64,000 nt of DNA, from the NCBI GenBank assembly GCA_009823505.1, contig VZQC01007114.1, positions 788,804-852,803 of the forward strand. The letters are read 5' to 3'. Below the pieces are notes generated by a model. The model was not told the DNA's origin. It saw only the letters and a program-made list of their open reading frames with translations, and made no database searches. Positions 32,266 through 43,509 of the stretch are shown here, piece by piece. This DNA is from Rhizomys pruinosus. Lineage: Eukaryota > Chordata > Mammalia > Rodentia > Spalacidae. How positions within the stretch are numbered: the first letter of the stretch is position 1; every line of letters begins with the position of its first letter. The translations under genes were made by a program, and so were the position numbers.

Positions 32266-33680
32266 GAACCAATCTCATCGGTCCAAATAGAGAGTCTTCA
32301 AGAGCTAAACAGCATGGTGGCTACAGAGCTGTGAGGTGTCAGATTATAGGCCTGTCAGTCAGGGAGAGGGTAACCAGATGGTCAAGGGCAGGAAGGGGCG
32401 GGGCCAGGAGGGGCCTGAAGAGACCTTCCTGGGTTTTGGCTTCAGCAGCAGGATTTATGAGGTGCCCAAACTTAAACAGCAAATGTGGAGAAGATAGGCC
32501 CCAAAGAAAGCCACTCCACCTCAAAGCATTGACTTAATCCTTTCTGAAAGGGTTCTGGTGGGGATGATGATTAGATTTTGGATACAATGAACTCTGGGTC
32601 TTGTTCTAAGTGTTCAGAAATGAACTATCAATTTGGAAGTCAATGCCCAACTGGTGAACGTGAACGCTTTAAACATAGGAACATTCTGGTTGCAGGGCAT
32701 CACCCTGAGGAAAATTATAGAGTCACCTCATACAGTTCTAGAGACTGGGACGAATAAGGCTGAATGGCTGTTTACTTGTTTAGTGGCTTTCTTGCCTCTT
32801 CATTCTGTGGTGGACTGGGAGATGAAGGTGTACAGGTGTGAATGTGTCACCCGGGAACCATGGGTGGAGACTGAAGGGACCAGAAGCCAACCCTCGTCAG
32901 AGCTCTGCTCCCACAGTGGTCTTTGTGACCAAGTCCCCTCAGGACTGCACCTCTTGCATCATTGCATTGGGGATAACATTCCATCACATTCGACCTCTGG
33001 CTCCTATAGCGCTGGAGAAGGGAATGTGATGGTGGTGGCTATCTGTGGATATTGTGTGGTCTAACATGAGCTAACTTGGAAGAATGGCATGTAAGACCCA
33101 GAAGTTTATGAGTGTGAGATCTACCAAGAAAAGAATGACTCTAGACCTTTCTATATTCGAAGCTAAAGACAAGATAGGGGAATTTTGTCATTATTTTGTT
33201 TTGAAAGGGAAAAAGATACCAGTCATCTTAAAGTCTGAAGGAAAGAAAGGGAGGGACAGGTTTCCAAAACTGTGTATGATTCTGACATCACCACACTTAT
33301 TAAACCAGCATAGAGGCCATTTGAACAGGTTCTCCAATTTGTTCTTGATGGATACTCAAGCAACATGGTCCAAGACAGTTAGGAAAACAATACGTAGTGC
33401 AGCGAAGACAGGTGGGGTGGCGGTTCATGCTGCCCAGTGCTGTGGATGTCACAGGTACTCAGCTGCTCTTGCTGAAATGAATGTTTACTACTCAAGGGGG
33501 AAGGGGGAAGAAAGAGGAAACAATAGGGAGGAGGCTGGAGGTTGGAGTGGTGAGAAGAAAGAAATGGAGAATGGATCAGATTATCCACATGGTTTTTGCT
33601 ATTGAGAGAGACAGGAATTAGTTTAAGTATTCATGGAAAGGAAAGGGAGGTCATGCACTTAAAGCACATTATTTGCTTGA
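32266..33680. other. Single-copy DNA with a 173-codon open frame of unknown meaning
   Basis: About 1.4 kb without recognised repeats. GC content is higher at 32,380-32,420 (ggaaggggcggggcc). Plus-strand open frames at 32,633-33,064 (143 codons) and 33,084-33,605 (173 codons) lie head to tail in different frames. Neither shows a known domain, a signal peptide or a codon pattern that I could call coding, and both end in low-complexity glycine/glutamate text or short tails. I do not call them genes. Confidence 0.35.
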
Positions 33681-33682
33681 GT

Positions 33683-33890
33683 TTATTTTTTTATGTGTAC
33701 GAATATTCTGTCTGCACCTGTGTTAAGTACACTCATGTGTGAAGTGCCTGCAGAGGTTAGGAGAGCGTGCCAGATCCCCCGGAACTGGAGTTGCTAAGGC
33801 TTGTTAGTTGCTATGTGGGTGCTAGGAACCAAACCTATGTCCTTTGTAAGAGCAGCCAGTGTTAACCACTGAGCAGGCTCTACAGACACT
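33683..33890 (-). mobile_element. B2 SINE, diverged
   Basis: Reversed B2, with tail tttatttttttatgtgtacgaat, body cccggaactggagttgctaagg and a damaged head (ccactgagcaggctctacag). Confidence 0.88.
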
Positions 33891-34546
33891 GAAAATCATA
33901 TTATTTTAATCTCAAGGTCTTTCTATTCTTTATGGGGTCATTCTGAGATTCCTCCTTTAGAGAAACTTTGGGATATATAATAAATCCATTAGAAGATATT
34001 GTTACAATGGGAAAATTGTGTCTGCATTAAAAATAAGGGTTCTTATATATTTTTGACCCTGGCTTAATAGGCTGATTTTAATGTGATTCATGATTCTCTG
34101 TTTTAGAAAAATTCGTTATATTTATAATCATCAGAAAATGTCTCTGATCTATGTCCACAGACATTCTCTTTGTACTTGGAGTTGGAGGAACTCCATGATG
34201 TCACTCCATTATTCAGAATGGAATCTGGGGGAGAAACAAAACCCTGCTTCACACATGAGCATATCTGAATACATGTCACAGAGCTGACCCTCCGTGATTT
34301 TACCCCACCCTCATTCCTCATACACTGAATGACTAAATTATCATAAAAGCTGAATAACCCCTTTTAGACTTGGGAGAAGTTGTAGCTATCTTTGGGAAAT
34401 GTTTTATTCTACACAGGCCATTAGTTCCCTATGAAGACCCACTGGGAGACAGCTGCCGGCCCTAGTTCTTTCTAACTAGAGGATTTAAAAAAAAAAAAAA
34501 AAAGAGCATCATGCTGCAGTCTGGAGAACTGTCCCATATCTAAAAC

Positions 34547-34549
<3 letters not shown>
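33891..34549. other. Single-copy DNA
   Basis: No repeat other than a poly-A run at 34,487-34,503. No gene is recognised. Confidence 0.35.

Positions 34550-34597
<48 letters not shown>
34550..34597. repeat. (TC)n microsatellite
   Basis: About 24 uninterrupted CT units, with a pyrimidine-only flank continuing to about 34,640. Confidence 0.97.
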
Positions 34598-34599
<2 letters not shown>

Positions 34600-34744
34600 T
34601 TCCCTACTCTCTCCAGCTCTCCTCTCTTCTCCTTTTTCCTTGTTCTACAAGTGATTTATATAAGATAGTAATAATAAGAACTATAATGGAGCATAGTTTT
34701 CATTCATGCTACTTATAATGAGGCCAGCCATCTGAGATTGTTCT

Positions 34745-35135
34745 CCTTGCTTCTTGTTTTGCTTTCTCTTAAGTTCTTTCTGACAGGGAGTTTTGATGAC
34801 TTCTTGGTGTGGTAAAATGCTCTGACTAAAGCAAGTTGGGTTGATTTGGGTTCTCAGTTCCAAAGGGACACAGTTCACCTTGGCAGGGAAGGCAGAGCCT
34901 GCAGGCAGAGCCAGGGGCTGGCTGGTCACATCACACATGCACTCAGGAAGCCAAGCATGAACATGAAGTGGGGTTGGCCCATGATGCCTCAAGACCCACC
35001 TTCAGCAGCTCACTTCATTCACTGAGGCTCCATCTCCTCATGGTTCCATAGTTTCCTCAAACAGCACCACTCTGACGGACCAAATGTTCTAACACTCGAG
35101 CCTCTGGGGACATTTTCATATTCAGAACACAGCAC
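34745..35135 (+). repeat. Common rodent interspersed repeat (family name uncertain)
   Basis: The words aaatgctctgactaaagcaag, cttggcagggaaggcagag, gctggtcacatcacac and tctaacactcgagcctctgggg follow the order of a repeat common in rodents. The end, ggggacattttcatattcagaac, matches the copy at 43,510-43,862. Confidence 0.55.
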
Positions 35136-35670
35136 GGGCTCCTGCGGGCCATGCTGACAGGAGCTCACAGATGGCTGGGAATGATCTTGAACCCCTGGTC
35201 CCTTGCCGGGGTGACCGTGCTATGTCACATGGCTTCTGAGATGTTTCTGCCTGCCACCCAAAGCTGTGAACTGCCCCAGAATTGCTACTTTCCACCCTAT
35301 TCTGGGAACTCATCAGGCAAATGGTTTGGTCCCAGATAGCTCTAGAGTCCTGTTGTGTGTCTCATGTGATCCTCATCTTCTAGAAACTTCTGTGCCAGAG
35401 GCACAAAATACAGTAATTCTAGATTCTTCTAAAATCTAAGTTAGCCAATATCAGTTTGCTGCTAAGCAGTGACATCGGGAAAGACTATAGTAGAGGTAGA
35501 AGGCGGATCAAGACAACAAGGGGCATCGAGAGTGAAAGAGGTAGACTTTTAACTAATGAAAGAAGTATAATAAGTGGTATTTGATGTGAGCCTGTTGCCT
35601 AGTCTAGAGTTCTTTCCCAAAGTAACTTCCACAGCAGTGCATGGCCAGCCACTTTTCTGCACTGCCAATT
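35136..35670. other. Single-copy DNA, nothing recognised
   Basis: No repeat or coding signature was seen. Confidence 0.35.
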
Positions 35671-35672
35671 TT

Positions 35673-35898
35673 TAAGAGATTTATTTTATTATTTTTAAAT
35701 AATGTGTATTTGTATGTGTCTCTGTGTGGATATGCACAGGCAAGTGGAGTGCCTACCAAGGCCAGAAGAGGGAGTTGAATCCCCTGGAACTGGAGTTACA
35801 GGTGGTTGTGAGCTGCCTGATATGGGTGCTAGGAACTGACTTCTAGCTCCCTGCAAGAAAAGCAAGTGCTCTTAACTGCACACCAGCTCTCCAGTTCC
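35673..35898 (-). mobile_element. B3-type SINE
   Basis: Reversed B3: tail agatttattttattatttttaaataatg, body cccctggaactggagttacaggtggttgtgagctgcc (the B3-typical form) and head caccagctctccag. Confidence 0.88.
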
Positions 35899-36309
35899 AG
35901 GACTCTTTATCATGAGAAAGATGGCATTGCTATTTCAGGGAAAGGAGAGAGCTTTGAACCTAACAGGCAACTTCTGGAAGAGTTTAGTGAGGAGAGAGAA
36001 TGGAATCTCCAGGCTTGGATACACAGGTCAGCCTGGTGCTCAGTGGGGTGGGGGGTGGGGGGATTAGGGAGATGTGTTAGAAAACTTTGACATCACAGGT
36101 ACCAGTGATGATGAACTCGTTGCTCTGGAACGCACAAGTGCACCTTGCCTTGTATTAGAGGTACTTACAAAAATATGATTTATAGTCAAGCCCCCTTTGA
36201 AATGAAAGTTGGGACCAGGAATGATAAGAAAGTTATATCTCATATTGTAATTCAGTCCAAGTACATTTTTTTTCAGCAAAGAAAAGAAACTTCCTAGCGA
36301 ATGCTAGTG

Positions 36310-36830
36310 CCTGAGAGAAATGGGTCCTGGACAATGCTCCTCCACCTGCCCAGGGACTGGTCACCTGCACCATCTCCTATCCTTCACCTGCCCAGGGACT
36401 GGTCGCCTGCGCCATCTCCCCATCCTCCACCTGGCTGGGACTGGTTGCGTGCGCCATCTCCCCATCCTCCACCTGGCTGGGACTGGTCGCCTGCGCCATC
36501 TCCCCATCCTCCTCCTGCCCAGGGACTGGTCACGTGTGTCATCTTCCAATCCTTCACCTGCCCGGGGACTGGTCGCCTGCGCCATCTCCCCGTCCTCCAC
36601 CTGTCCGGGGACTGGTCACCTGCGCCATCTCCCATCCTCCACCTGCCCGGGGACTGGTCGCCTGTGCCATCTCCCCATCCTCCATCTGCCCGGGGACTGG
36701 TTGCCTGCGCCATCTCCCCATCCTCCACCTGCCCGGGGACTGGTCACCTGCACCAACTCCCATCCTCCACCTGCCTGGGGACTGGTCACCTACACCATCT
36801 CCCCATTCTCTACAGCATGACTCTGCTCTC
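36310..36830. repeat. 42-bp GC-rich minisatellite, about 12 copies
   Basis: The word ggactggt recurs at 36,354, 36,396, 36,438, 36,480 and 36,523 and onwards, a step of 42-43 bp. The unit reads cacctgcccggggactggtc followed by gcctgcgccatctccccatcctc. The minus strand has gggcaggtggaggatgggg, which resembles the classical hypervariable minisatellite core GGGCAGGANG. The overlapping open frames of 166-177 codons on the plus strand and 114 on the minus come from the repeat and are not genes. Confidence 0.95.
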
Positions 36831-37488
36831 CTGAAGCAGGGATTTTAACAAAAGCTTGTTGCTGATCAAATCCATTTTTAGTGGGTGAGTTTTATGCTTA
36901 CCATTGACCTTGGTTGATGTTGACCTGGCCTCTAATGGCCTCCCACCGTCCCTAGAGCATTTTCTCAGCTCCTTAAGCCAACACCGCATTACTTCAAGTT
37001 CATATCACACGGTGTCCTTCGTGGACCTTCTGTGCTCATGTCTCTGCTGACTCTGCATCACTTACAGGGATGACCCTTAGGACATTTGCTTTTACACTTC
37101 TTTGGTGGGAAAGAAATGAAAACAAAGCACAAATACAATCCTTTACCTCATTGATTTATTCCCAAAGATGTGGCTTATATTATATACAGGCTGTCCAATG
37201 GGATTCATGTGTACTAAATAACAGTGTCATATTTGTGCTTCTGTGGTATATCTATATAAGGATTATTCTTAAATATTCTGTTCTTCTAAATTACTTTTGT
37301 CCTTTGAACAAAATGTCAAAAGGAAGTATTAATGTTTTCCTAAGGGGGACTGTGCCTGAGGTGCAAATTTGCTTTAATCTGTGGTGGCACTTTGTCTTGA
37401 ATCATAATCTTTGTTTTCTTAATGAGCACACACATCTGTTAGAGATAAAATCTGATGTACAAGAACCCCACCAATACCACAATACCAG

Positions 37489-37490
<2 letters not shown>
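36831..37490. other. Single-copy DNA
   Basis: The plus frame from 37,070 (160 codons) runs into the CA repeat and has no recognisable domain. Nothing else was seen. Confidence 0.35.

Positions 37491-37533
<43 letters not shown>
37491..37533. repeat. (CA)n microsatellite
   Basis: About 20 uninterrupted CA units. Confidence 0.97.
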
Positions 37534-37534
<1 letters not shown>

Positions 37535-37539
37535 CACAC

Positions 37540-37745
37540 GTGGACAAAGTGAAAGTGAAGGCAAGGCAATGTTTACTTTTGCAAATGGATGTGTTGTATC
37601 ATCCTGCTCAAGCACCCACGCCTCGGCCAGGAGTTCGATAGGTTTTTATCCTAACACAAGAGTCCTGTGCCTTTTCCCCATTGGCTGCATTCCCACCTCA
37701 TAGTCTTTACTGATTGGCTAGTTTAAAAAGATAAAAGGAAATAAA
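37540..37745 (-). repeat. Possible solo LTR, antisense
   Basis: Read on the minus strand there are two CCAAT words (in agccaatcag and agccaatggg), about 30 bp apart. A TATA-like ggataaaaacc follows about 35 bp downstream, then a GC-rich leader (gccgaggcgtggg) and a gtaaac/attgcctt end. This spacing is that of a retroviral LTR promoter. No second LTR or retroviral gene is visible, so it would be a solo LTR. It may instead be unrelated DNA with chance motifs. Confidence 0.35.
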
Positions 37746-37929
37746 GGAAAGAAGGAAGTGGTGGGGCTCTGTGGAGAGTCCAGTTCAAGTTTCAAGGATG
37801 CAGCTGTGCCCTCCTGTGAACAAAACTTTATATGGTGCTGAGTGAGGTTTACAAAACAGCATTGCAAAGGTTATGTTTCTGTGATTTTTTTTTCTTTTGG
37901 ATAGAAATGGACACCCCTAAACACAGTTA

Positions 37930-38125
37930 TTCATGAGCATCATGTGTATGTGTGTGTATGTGTGTATAAATGTATGTATATGTAAAAATAATTAACCAAG
38001 AAATGGAGAGGAAATGTGGGGCATGGGGGCAGTCGGTGCAGGATGAAAAGAGATGGAAATAATTCAAAGACCATATTCATATATAAAATTCTCAAAAATG
38101 AAATTAAAATTTAAAAAAAAAGATT
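37930..38125 (+). mobile_element. Rodent L1 3' end fragment
   Basis: The order tatgtaaaaataattaaccaag, aatggagaggaaatgtggggcatgg and ttctcaaaaatgaaattaaa resembles the 3' UTR end of older rodent L1 elements. Only the last part is present, and it ends in an A-rich tail. Confidence 0.55.
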
Positions 38126-38984
38126 TAAATTCTTTAAAATTATTTTCCTTACTTCTGAAGCAAATATTGATCAGTCTTGAATCCTAGGAGTCTTTTTTGA
38201 GACAGGGACCCCTGCTGGCCAGGCTAGGCTGGGGTTCAGTATGTAGCTAAGAAGTCCCTTCGGCTTCTTCTCTCCCAATGTCCACTCTGGCCGAGTGCTG
38301 GAAGGACAGTTACAGAGTTGGGCCAACATGTCTGGGAGGAAGATGATTACCACTGGGCCATCAACATCCCTCTGGTCTGGTCGGTACCTAAGCTGCTATG
38401 GTGTGTCCACAAGTCTGTATTGCCAGTCAGTCACAAAGCAGTCTATATATTTCTGGAGTCATTTTCTTCACTTTTCCACACCTTTAACTGGTTTTGATAA
38501 AACGTCAATGTCACAAAATTAGTGTCTGCTTAATTGATTTAAACCCTAGTTTAAGGGTGGTAGTTGAGTGTGAATTGGTCTTGGTGTAATAATTCAGCCA
38601 TGTTCACATTTGCCTACCTGGACCTTGATTCTTCTGTGCCAGCAAAGAATCTTGTGTTAAGGAGAATGCAGAGGTTGTGGGTGGGGCCCACAGACCACAG
38701 ACAACTGCAGAGAGCTCATCACCAACAGAGAGAGCTTGGGAATGGTCATGCAGTTGGTTTGTGTTACTGTGATATTCAAAGAAAATCACATTGTTTAGGT
38801 GATGGCGAGTTTCGTAGTTCTGAAATAAATTGAAGCATGTATTTTGGATAATAAAAACATTTTTGTTTTCTGTGTTTTTATCACTTGTGGTGCTGAAGAA
38901 AGATGAACAATGTAAAGTGGGACCTTTTAGTAAATTGTCTGTGGGTATTTGTGGAGTCAAAAAGACAGGCCTTTTAAATAGGAA
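38126..38984. other. Mostly single-copy DNA
   Basis: A very old B1-like scrap may be present at 38,200-38,260 (gagacagggacccctgctggcc). No gene is recognised. Confidence 0.35.
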
Positions 38985-39345
38985 ATGTGTAGTGTGCTGA
39001 ACATGTGGAGAAATCAGAACTCTAATACACAGCTGGTGAATAAATTCACAGAACTACTTAGGAAACTGTTTAGCAATATACTGCAGATGAACATATGAAT
39101 ATAGATCTGTGGCTCCAGCTATACTTTGGAGTTTATATCCAACAGAAATACATACATATGTTCACTCAACGATATGATGAGGAAGATCTCTATGCATAGA
39201 GTCCCAAAGCAAGAAAGTACCGAAATGCCCAGAAAACACAGAATGGTTGTTCTTTGAATGGAAAAGTATACAAGAGTAAAAATGAGTGATCTACAACTAG
39301 ATACAGCTATTCACGAACTCAAAAGACACAAGGTAATATGTGGTG
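38985..39345 (+). mobile_element. Ancient L1 fragment, sense
   Basis: The word order is aatacacagctggtgaataaa, ggaaactgtttagcaat, tatatccaacagaaatacatacatatgttc and ccgaaatgcccagaaaacac. It follows the ORF2 3' part and 3' UTR of mammal-wide L1M elements. It is heavily decayed. Confidence 0.55.
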
Positions 39346-39364
39346 GCTCAATCTTCATCTTTGA

Positions 39365-39665
39365 GTTTACTGTCTGAGGTTTCAGTTATGCATGTTTAAC
39401 AAGAGACAGGATGAGTAGCACATGGTTTTGAGAGTGATCCCATTGATGTAACTCTTATTACTGCATCTCATTACAATTATATCTTTTACTATTAGTTACT
39501 ACTGTCTCTTTCTATGCCTAATTTATCAACTATTTTTTTTTCTTATGTAGATATGTATGGGAGAAGATTAGTGTAGATAGGGTTCAGAATTATCCAATGG
39601 AGCATCCAATGGACATCTCGCAATGTGATCCCCTATGGATTAGGGGTAACTCTCTACTATATGAT
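39365..39665 (+). mobile_element. Fossil Tigger-type (Tc1/mariner) DNA transposon
   Basis: The order tgaggtttcagttatgcatg, tattagttactactgtctc, gcctaatttatcaac, gtagatagggttcagaattatcc, agcatccaatgg and ggattaggggtaactct follows a non-autonomous Tigger/MER-type element as I remember it. The right terminal part is at about 39,640-39,663. There is no transposase frame. The copy predates the rodent radiation and is immobile. The exact subfamily (MER2- or MER44-like) is uncertain. Confidence 0.6.
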
Positions 39666-40315
39666 CGGATTTAGGTCAAATGCAATAATTGGAAAAGATG
39701 GTTTTTATTGTTTAGAGAGAGAGTCAGTACCCTGGGAAGAGACAAAAGGAGAGGTAATTTGAGGCCTCTGCAATGCCCGGTTTGTCAGGACACAGAGCTT
39801 TCCAGATGTTTAAGTGTTGTAGATACCAAGCTGTTTGTGAGAATCACCACACACTCTACTCTCATAAGTAGTAACAGGTAAGATGATTATATTAATTTTT
39901 AAATTAATATTTAATTTAAAATAATATTAATATTTAATATTCCCCAATATTTAATTGCCCATTGAAACATGAAGTTAAGGCACGATGAGCCCCTTAGATG
40001 GTGAAGCAGGGGGTTACCAGAGGTTTATCAGTGAGCCCTGGCTTTACTTAATTCCATTTAAGGTGTGGTTTCTGTCAAGTTCTGAGATGCTTCCAATAAT
40101 CTGCTTCCATTCTATAAAGGGAAATGAAAATGTACCTCAGACTTCAGACTTCGTCATGAGCTCCACATACCTGGTATTTAAACACAGCCATGTTCAATGA
40201 TTTCTTGGAATGCTGGATGACAAGCAGTTCTCATTATGCAAACATTCCTATAAAATCAAGAGCTGTTTGTTCCCTTATAATGACTAAGGAATTAAAATAC
40301 ATTTCATTGCATTTC
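39666..40315. other. Single-copy DNA with an AT-only patch
   Basis: 39,885-39,955 is almost pure A/T with many aatatttaatt words. The rest shows no repeat or gene. Confidence 0.4.
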
Positions 40316-40317
40316 AT

Positions 40318-40510
40318 TTGTGTGTGTGTGTGTGTGTGTTTGTGTGTGTGTGCATCTGTGTGCACACATGCATGTGTGTGTGGGAGTCAGAGGACATCTT
40401 GCAGTAGTCACATTTCTCCTTCTGTCATGTGTATCTTGGGGATTGAACTCAGGTGTTGAAGCTTGGTAGCAAGTGCCTTGCCCTACTGGGCTGTCTCATA
40501 GCATAGCCTG
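40318..40510 (-). mobile_element. B4/RSINE1-like SINE with (TG)n
   Basis: TG tract, then gtcagaggacatcttgcagtag, cttggggattgaactcagg and gccttgccctactgggctgtctc, which is the reversed B4/RSINE1 pattern. Confidence 0.6.
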
Positions 40511-40529
40511 AGAGTTATTATTATTTTAC

Positions 40530-40531
40530 AG

Positions 40532-40572
<41 letters not shown>

Positions 40573-40740
40573 TGTGTGTGTGTGTGTCTGCATATGCTAC
40601 AGCATGCTTGTGGAGGTCCAAGAACAAGCCTGGGGAATTAGCTCTCTCCTTCCATCATGTCGGTCCTCAGCATTGAACCCGGGTACTCAGACCACAGCTG
40701 ATAGCTTTACTTGCACAGCCTTCTCTTTGGCCCTAAGAAT
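40530..40740 (-). mobile_element. B4/RSINE1-like SINE with (TG)n, second copy
   Basis: (TG)n at 40,532-40,588, then gtggaggtccaagaacaagcc, gtcctcagcattgaacccgg and the end gcacagccttctctttggcc. It is in tandem with the previous element and in the same orientation. Confidence 0.55.
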
Positions 40741-41197
40741 AAGGAATTTCAAACCCCTTCCCAGAGCATTAAGAACCTAGAGAAGTTTCCCCAAGTTGCT
40801 CACATGCCTACTTGTTCCTGAGGGAGCATACTTCCTTTTAAAAGGCTTATGTTCTTTGAGTGTCTGAAGGTTAATAGCAAAATACTAGCTTCAAATTAAA
40901 TCATAAATTTATATTGTTAAAAAAATATGTGTGACCAAACAGTATAGAACAATTACAGAATTTTTGGCCTGAGAAAATAGATCAAGAAAGGTTAAGAGAG
41001 ATGCCTTAAAACTTCATTAATCTGTCTTATTATTGAAAATGAGATTCTCCAGAATTTCCCTGTGTCTGAATTTTACTCTACAGAGAATTATAACATACTC
41101 GGTCTTTGTTATTGCTGTTACTATTAGCAGTGCGTTTGTGTGATATAAAGCCATTCTCATACCATAGTCCAGTTGTCTGTTTAGGGTCATCAGGTGA
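40741..41197. other. Single-copy DNA, nothing recognised
   Basis: No repeat or coding signature was seen. Confidence 0.35.
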
Positions 41198-41375
41198 GGA
41201 CAGAAGAGGCTCATCTGGTAAAGGTACCTGCTGCCAAGCCTGATGACCAGAGTTCAATCCCCATGACCCATCTGGTGGAAGGAGATAACCAGATCCTCCA
41301 AGTTGTCCTCTGGCCTCCACACACATGTGCACCCCCCCCTAAACATATGGCCCTACAGAAATAAACATAGGGTGA
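41198..41375 (+). mobile_element. B3-type SINE
   Basis: The head part is tcatctggtaaaggtacctgctgccaagcctgatgacc, the body cccatctggtggaaggagataacc and ttgtcctctggcctccacacac, with a C-rich run and a tail aaataaac. Confidence 0.75.
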
Positions 41376-41915
41376 TCAGGTGCTTGCATTGGAATATTCT
41401 CCGGTAAGCTCATCCTTGCCCCAGTACAGGGCTTGATAAGGATTAACCACATTCATTTGCATACTTTTCTTGAAGATTGTGTGTATGAGGGGATGGGGTA
41501 GGCTGAAAAGGACTCTAACATTTGCCTCCATCTTCATGTGAATTTTGCTATTAAATGTTGAGCAATTTTAATTACTGATGAATAGAGATTTCCTGGGCTT
41601 AAAAATAGTTTATGATGTGTGAACAAATGCCTTCTTATTGTTTTGGTATTATCAAGTGTTTAGTAATATTAGCTATATTCTTGCTTGTGATTAGCACATG
41701 GAAGACAACCTATGCTGACAATTTCAGGGTAAGTGGAGGGCTCTAGAAATTTTGTGATAAATTCTTACTTCCTTTAATTAACAGATCAGTACATGCATTT
41801 GTTGAATAAAGTGTGATGTCATGATGTTCATGCATAGTGGAAATGGATTATAGAACTTAGGGTATCCATCATTTCAACGACTTATTTTTTGCTGAGAACC
41901 TACTAAAGTGTTTGT
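41376..41915. other. Single-copy DNA, nothing recognised
   Basis: No repeat or coding signature was seen. Confidence 0.35.
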
Positions 41916-41918
41916 AGA

Positions 41919-42052
41919 GCCTGGTGTGGTAGCGCATACCTTTAATCCCAGCACTTGGGAGGCAGAGGCAGATGGATCTCTTTGGATTCAAGGCTAGCCT
42001 AGTTTACATAGCTGGAGCTACAAGGAAACCCTGTCTCAAGAAAGAAACATGA
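41919..42052 (+). mobile_element. B1 SINE
   Basis: Full B1, from agcctggtgtggtagcgc to ccctgtctcaagaaagaaac. A B2 begins directly after it. Confidence 0.93.
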
Positions 42053-42290
42053 GGGGCTGGAGAGATGGCCTAGCGGTTAAGAGCGCCGCCAACTGCTCTT
42101 GCAGAGGACCTGGATTTGATCCCCAGCACCCACATGGTGGCTGAGAACTGTCTTTAACTCCATTTCCAGGGGAATCCGACGCCCTCTTCTGACCTCTGTG
42201 GCATTGCATGACACAGATGCACAGACCTGCAGGCAGACAGTACATTCATACATACACATAAAGAATAAATAAATAAATAAAATGAATAAA
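42053..42290 (+). mobile_element. B2 SINE directly after a B1
   Basis: Full B2, from ggggctggagagatggcc to the tail gaataaataaataaataaaatg, without the 17-bp duplication. The nonamer taaagtgtt lies both before the B1 (about 41,903) and after the B2 (about 42,288). This would fit insertion of the pair as one unit, but agaaacat on either side of the B2 fits separate insertion. Confidence 0.93.
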
Positions 42291-42439
42291 GTGTTAGAAA
42301 CATTCAAATAATCACCATTATTCCTTAGGGTAAATGATACAATGCAATAGATTACTAAAACATTCTCTTCTAATCCCAGCAACCTTTGAATCCTTTGAAA
42401 ACTCCCTAATTCCCCATCACTTCCTTCAGTGTCACCCTC

Positions 42440-42975
42440 TGATAACCTCCTTGCTGTGAGATAGACCTTTATAGATTTCAAGTGTAAGTGAGATCTTGGA
42501 GTCTCTGTCTTCCTGCGGCTCAGCTATTTCACTTAGCCTCACATCTGATCCATGGATGGTGTGATGTATGGCAGAACTGACTCCTTTTAATACCTCTTGC
42601 AGTATGTACATAAACCACTTTTTCATATTTTTCATATCCTGGTTATTATGAATAATATTTAAATAAACAAGAGAGCACAGGTGTCCTATAAACATACTGC
42701 TTTTAATTTTTTGATGTATAACCACAAAAAGTGGGATCTCTGAGTCATGAGGTCATTCTATTTTAGGGTTTTTGAAGAGCTTATAGACCATGTTTCTGGG
42801 TGGTGATGGGCCACATTGTTGTTTTGGTAGTAGCCACCCTGTCCTTGTGGTTGAGATGTCTATGTCCCTGAAAACTTGAGATTTTGGACATTTTCCCCAT
42901 GTATCCTTCAACCATTTGCATCTCTTCCTTGTAAAATGTCAGTTCTGATCGTTTGCTCATAGTTATGTAACTTTT
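42440..42975 (-). mobile_element. Ancient L1 fragment, antisense
   Basis: Reversed L1 3' part with tttcatatcctggttattatgaataat, aaaaagtgggatctctgagtcatgagg, gaagagcttatagaccatg and ccttcaaccatttgcatctcttcc, in the order of old mammalian L1. No frame is intact. Confidence 0.7.
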
Positions 42976-43009
42976 CATGGGAGATGCGAATAATCATTTT
43001 CTCTGTTAA

Positions 43010-43450
43010 AGACACCAAAGATAAACCAAATAAAGGGAACCTTACTTGGTGAACTACTGAATTTATTGGGATTACTTCCAGGAGTATGGGTGAGGGGTCC
43101 AGCAGCATAGGGGACTCCAAGCTGGGTGAGTCCCTGAAGTCTCACTCCAGTATAGGACAGCTCATATGAGCAGTTTCTCATGAGCTTTTTGGCTGGGCAG
43201 TCTCCTCCCTAGAAGCAGTTGAACCATTCATGGAGCCTTAGAGAGGGCTCTCCTGATCCTTAGACTTTTCAGGATCCCATGTGTCTCATGACCTTCTGGG
43301 TTTTGTGAGCATCTTCCCTACTTCCGTGAGGGAGGGTTTCAATCCAGAGGAAGTGGCTGTATGACACCCACAGTTTTCAGCTGCATTGTTTTCTCACTCC
43401 TGGTTGTGTGAGGCTTTAAACATTTTACATGTTGGTTCATTGCCAGATGC
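43010..43450. repeat. Rodent interspersed repeat, class not assigned
   Basis: The words gaatttattgggattacttccaggagtatgggtgag, tcactccagtataggacagc and cctccctagaagcag match a repeat that I know from other rodent sequence but cannot name. Confidence 0.45.
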
Positions 43451-43509
43451 ATGGCTGGTATCTATTTCTCACTGTTACTAGGCTGCTTACAAATCTACTG
43501 TTTTCTTAG

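Noticed and set aside
36301..36848. Open frames of up to 177 codons (plus) and 114 codons (minus), Pro/Trp- or Gly/Arg-rich
   Set aside because: They are translations of the 42-bp minisatellite; frames are open on both strands because of the repeat.
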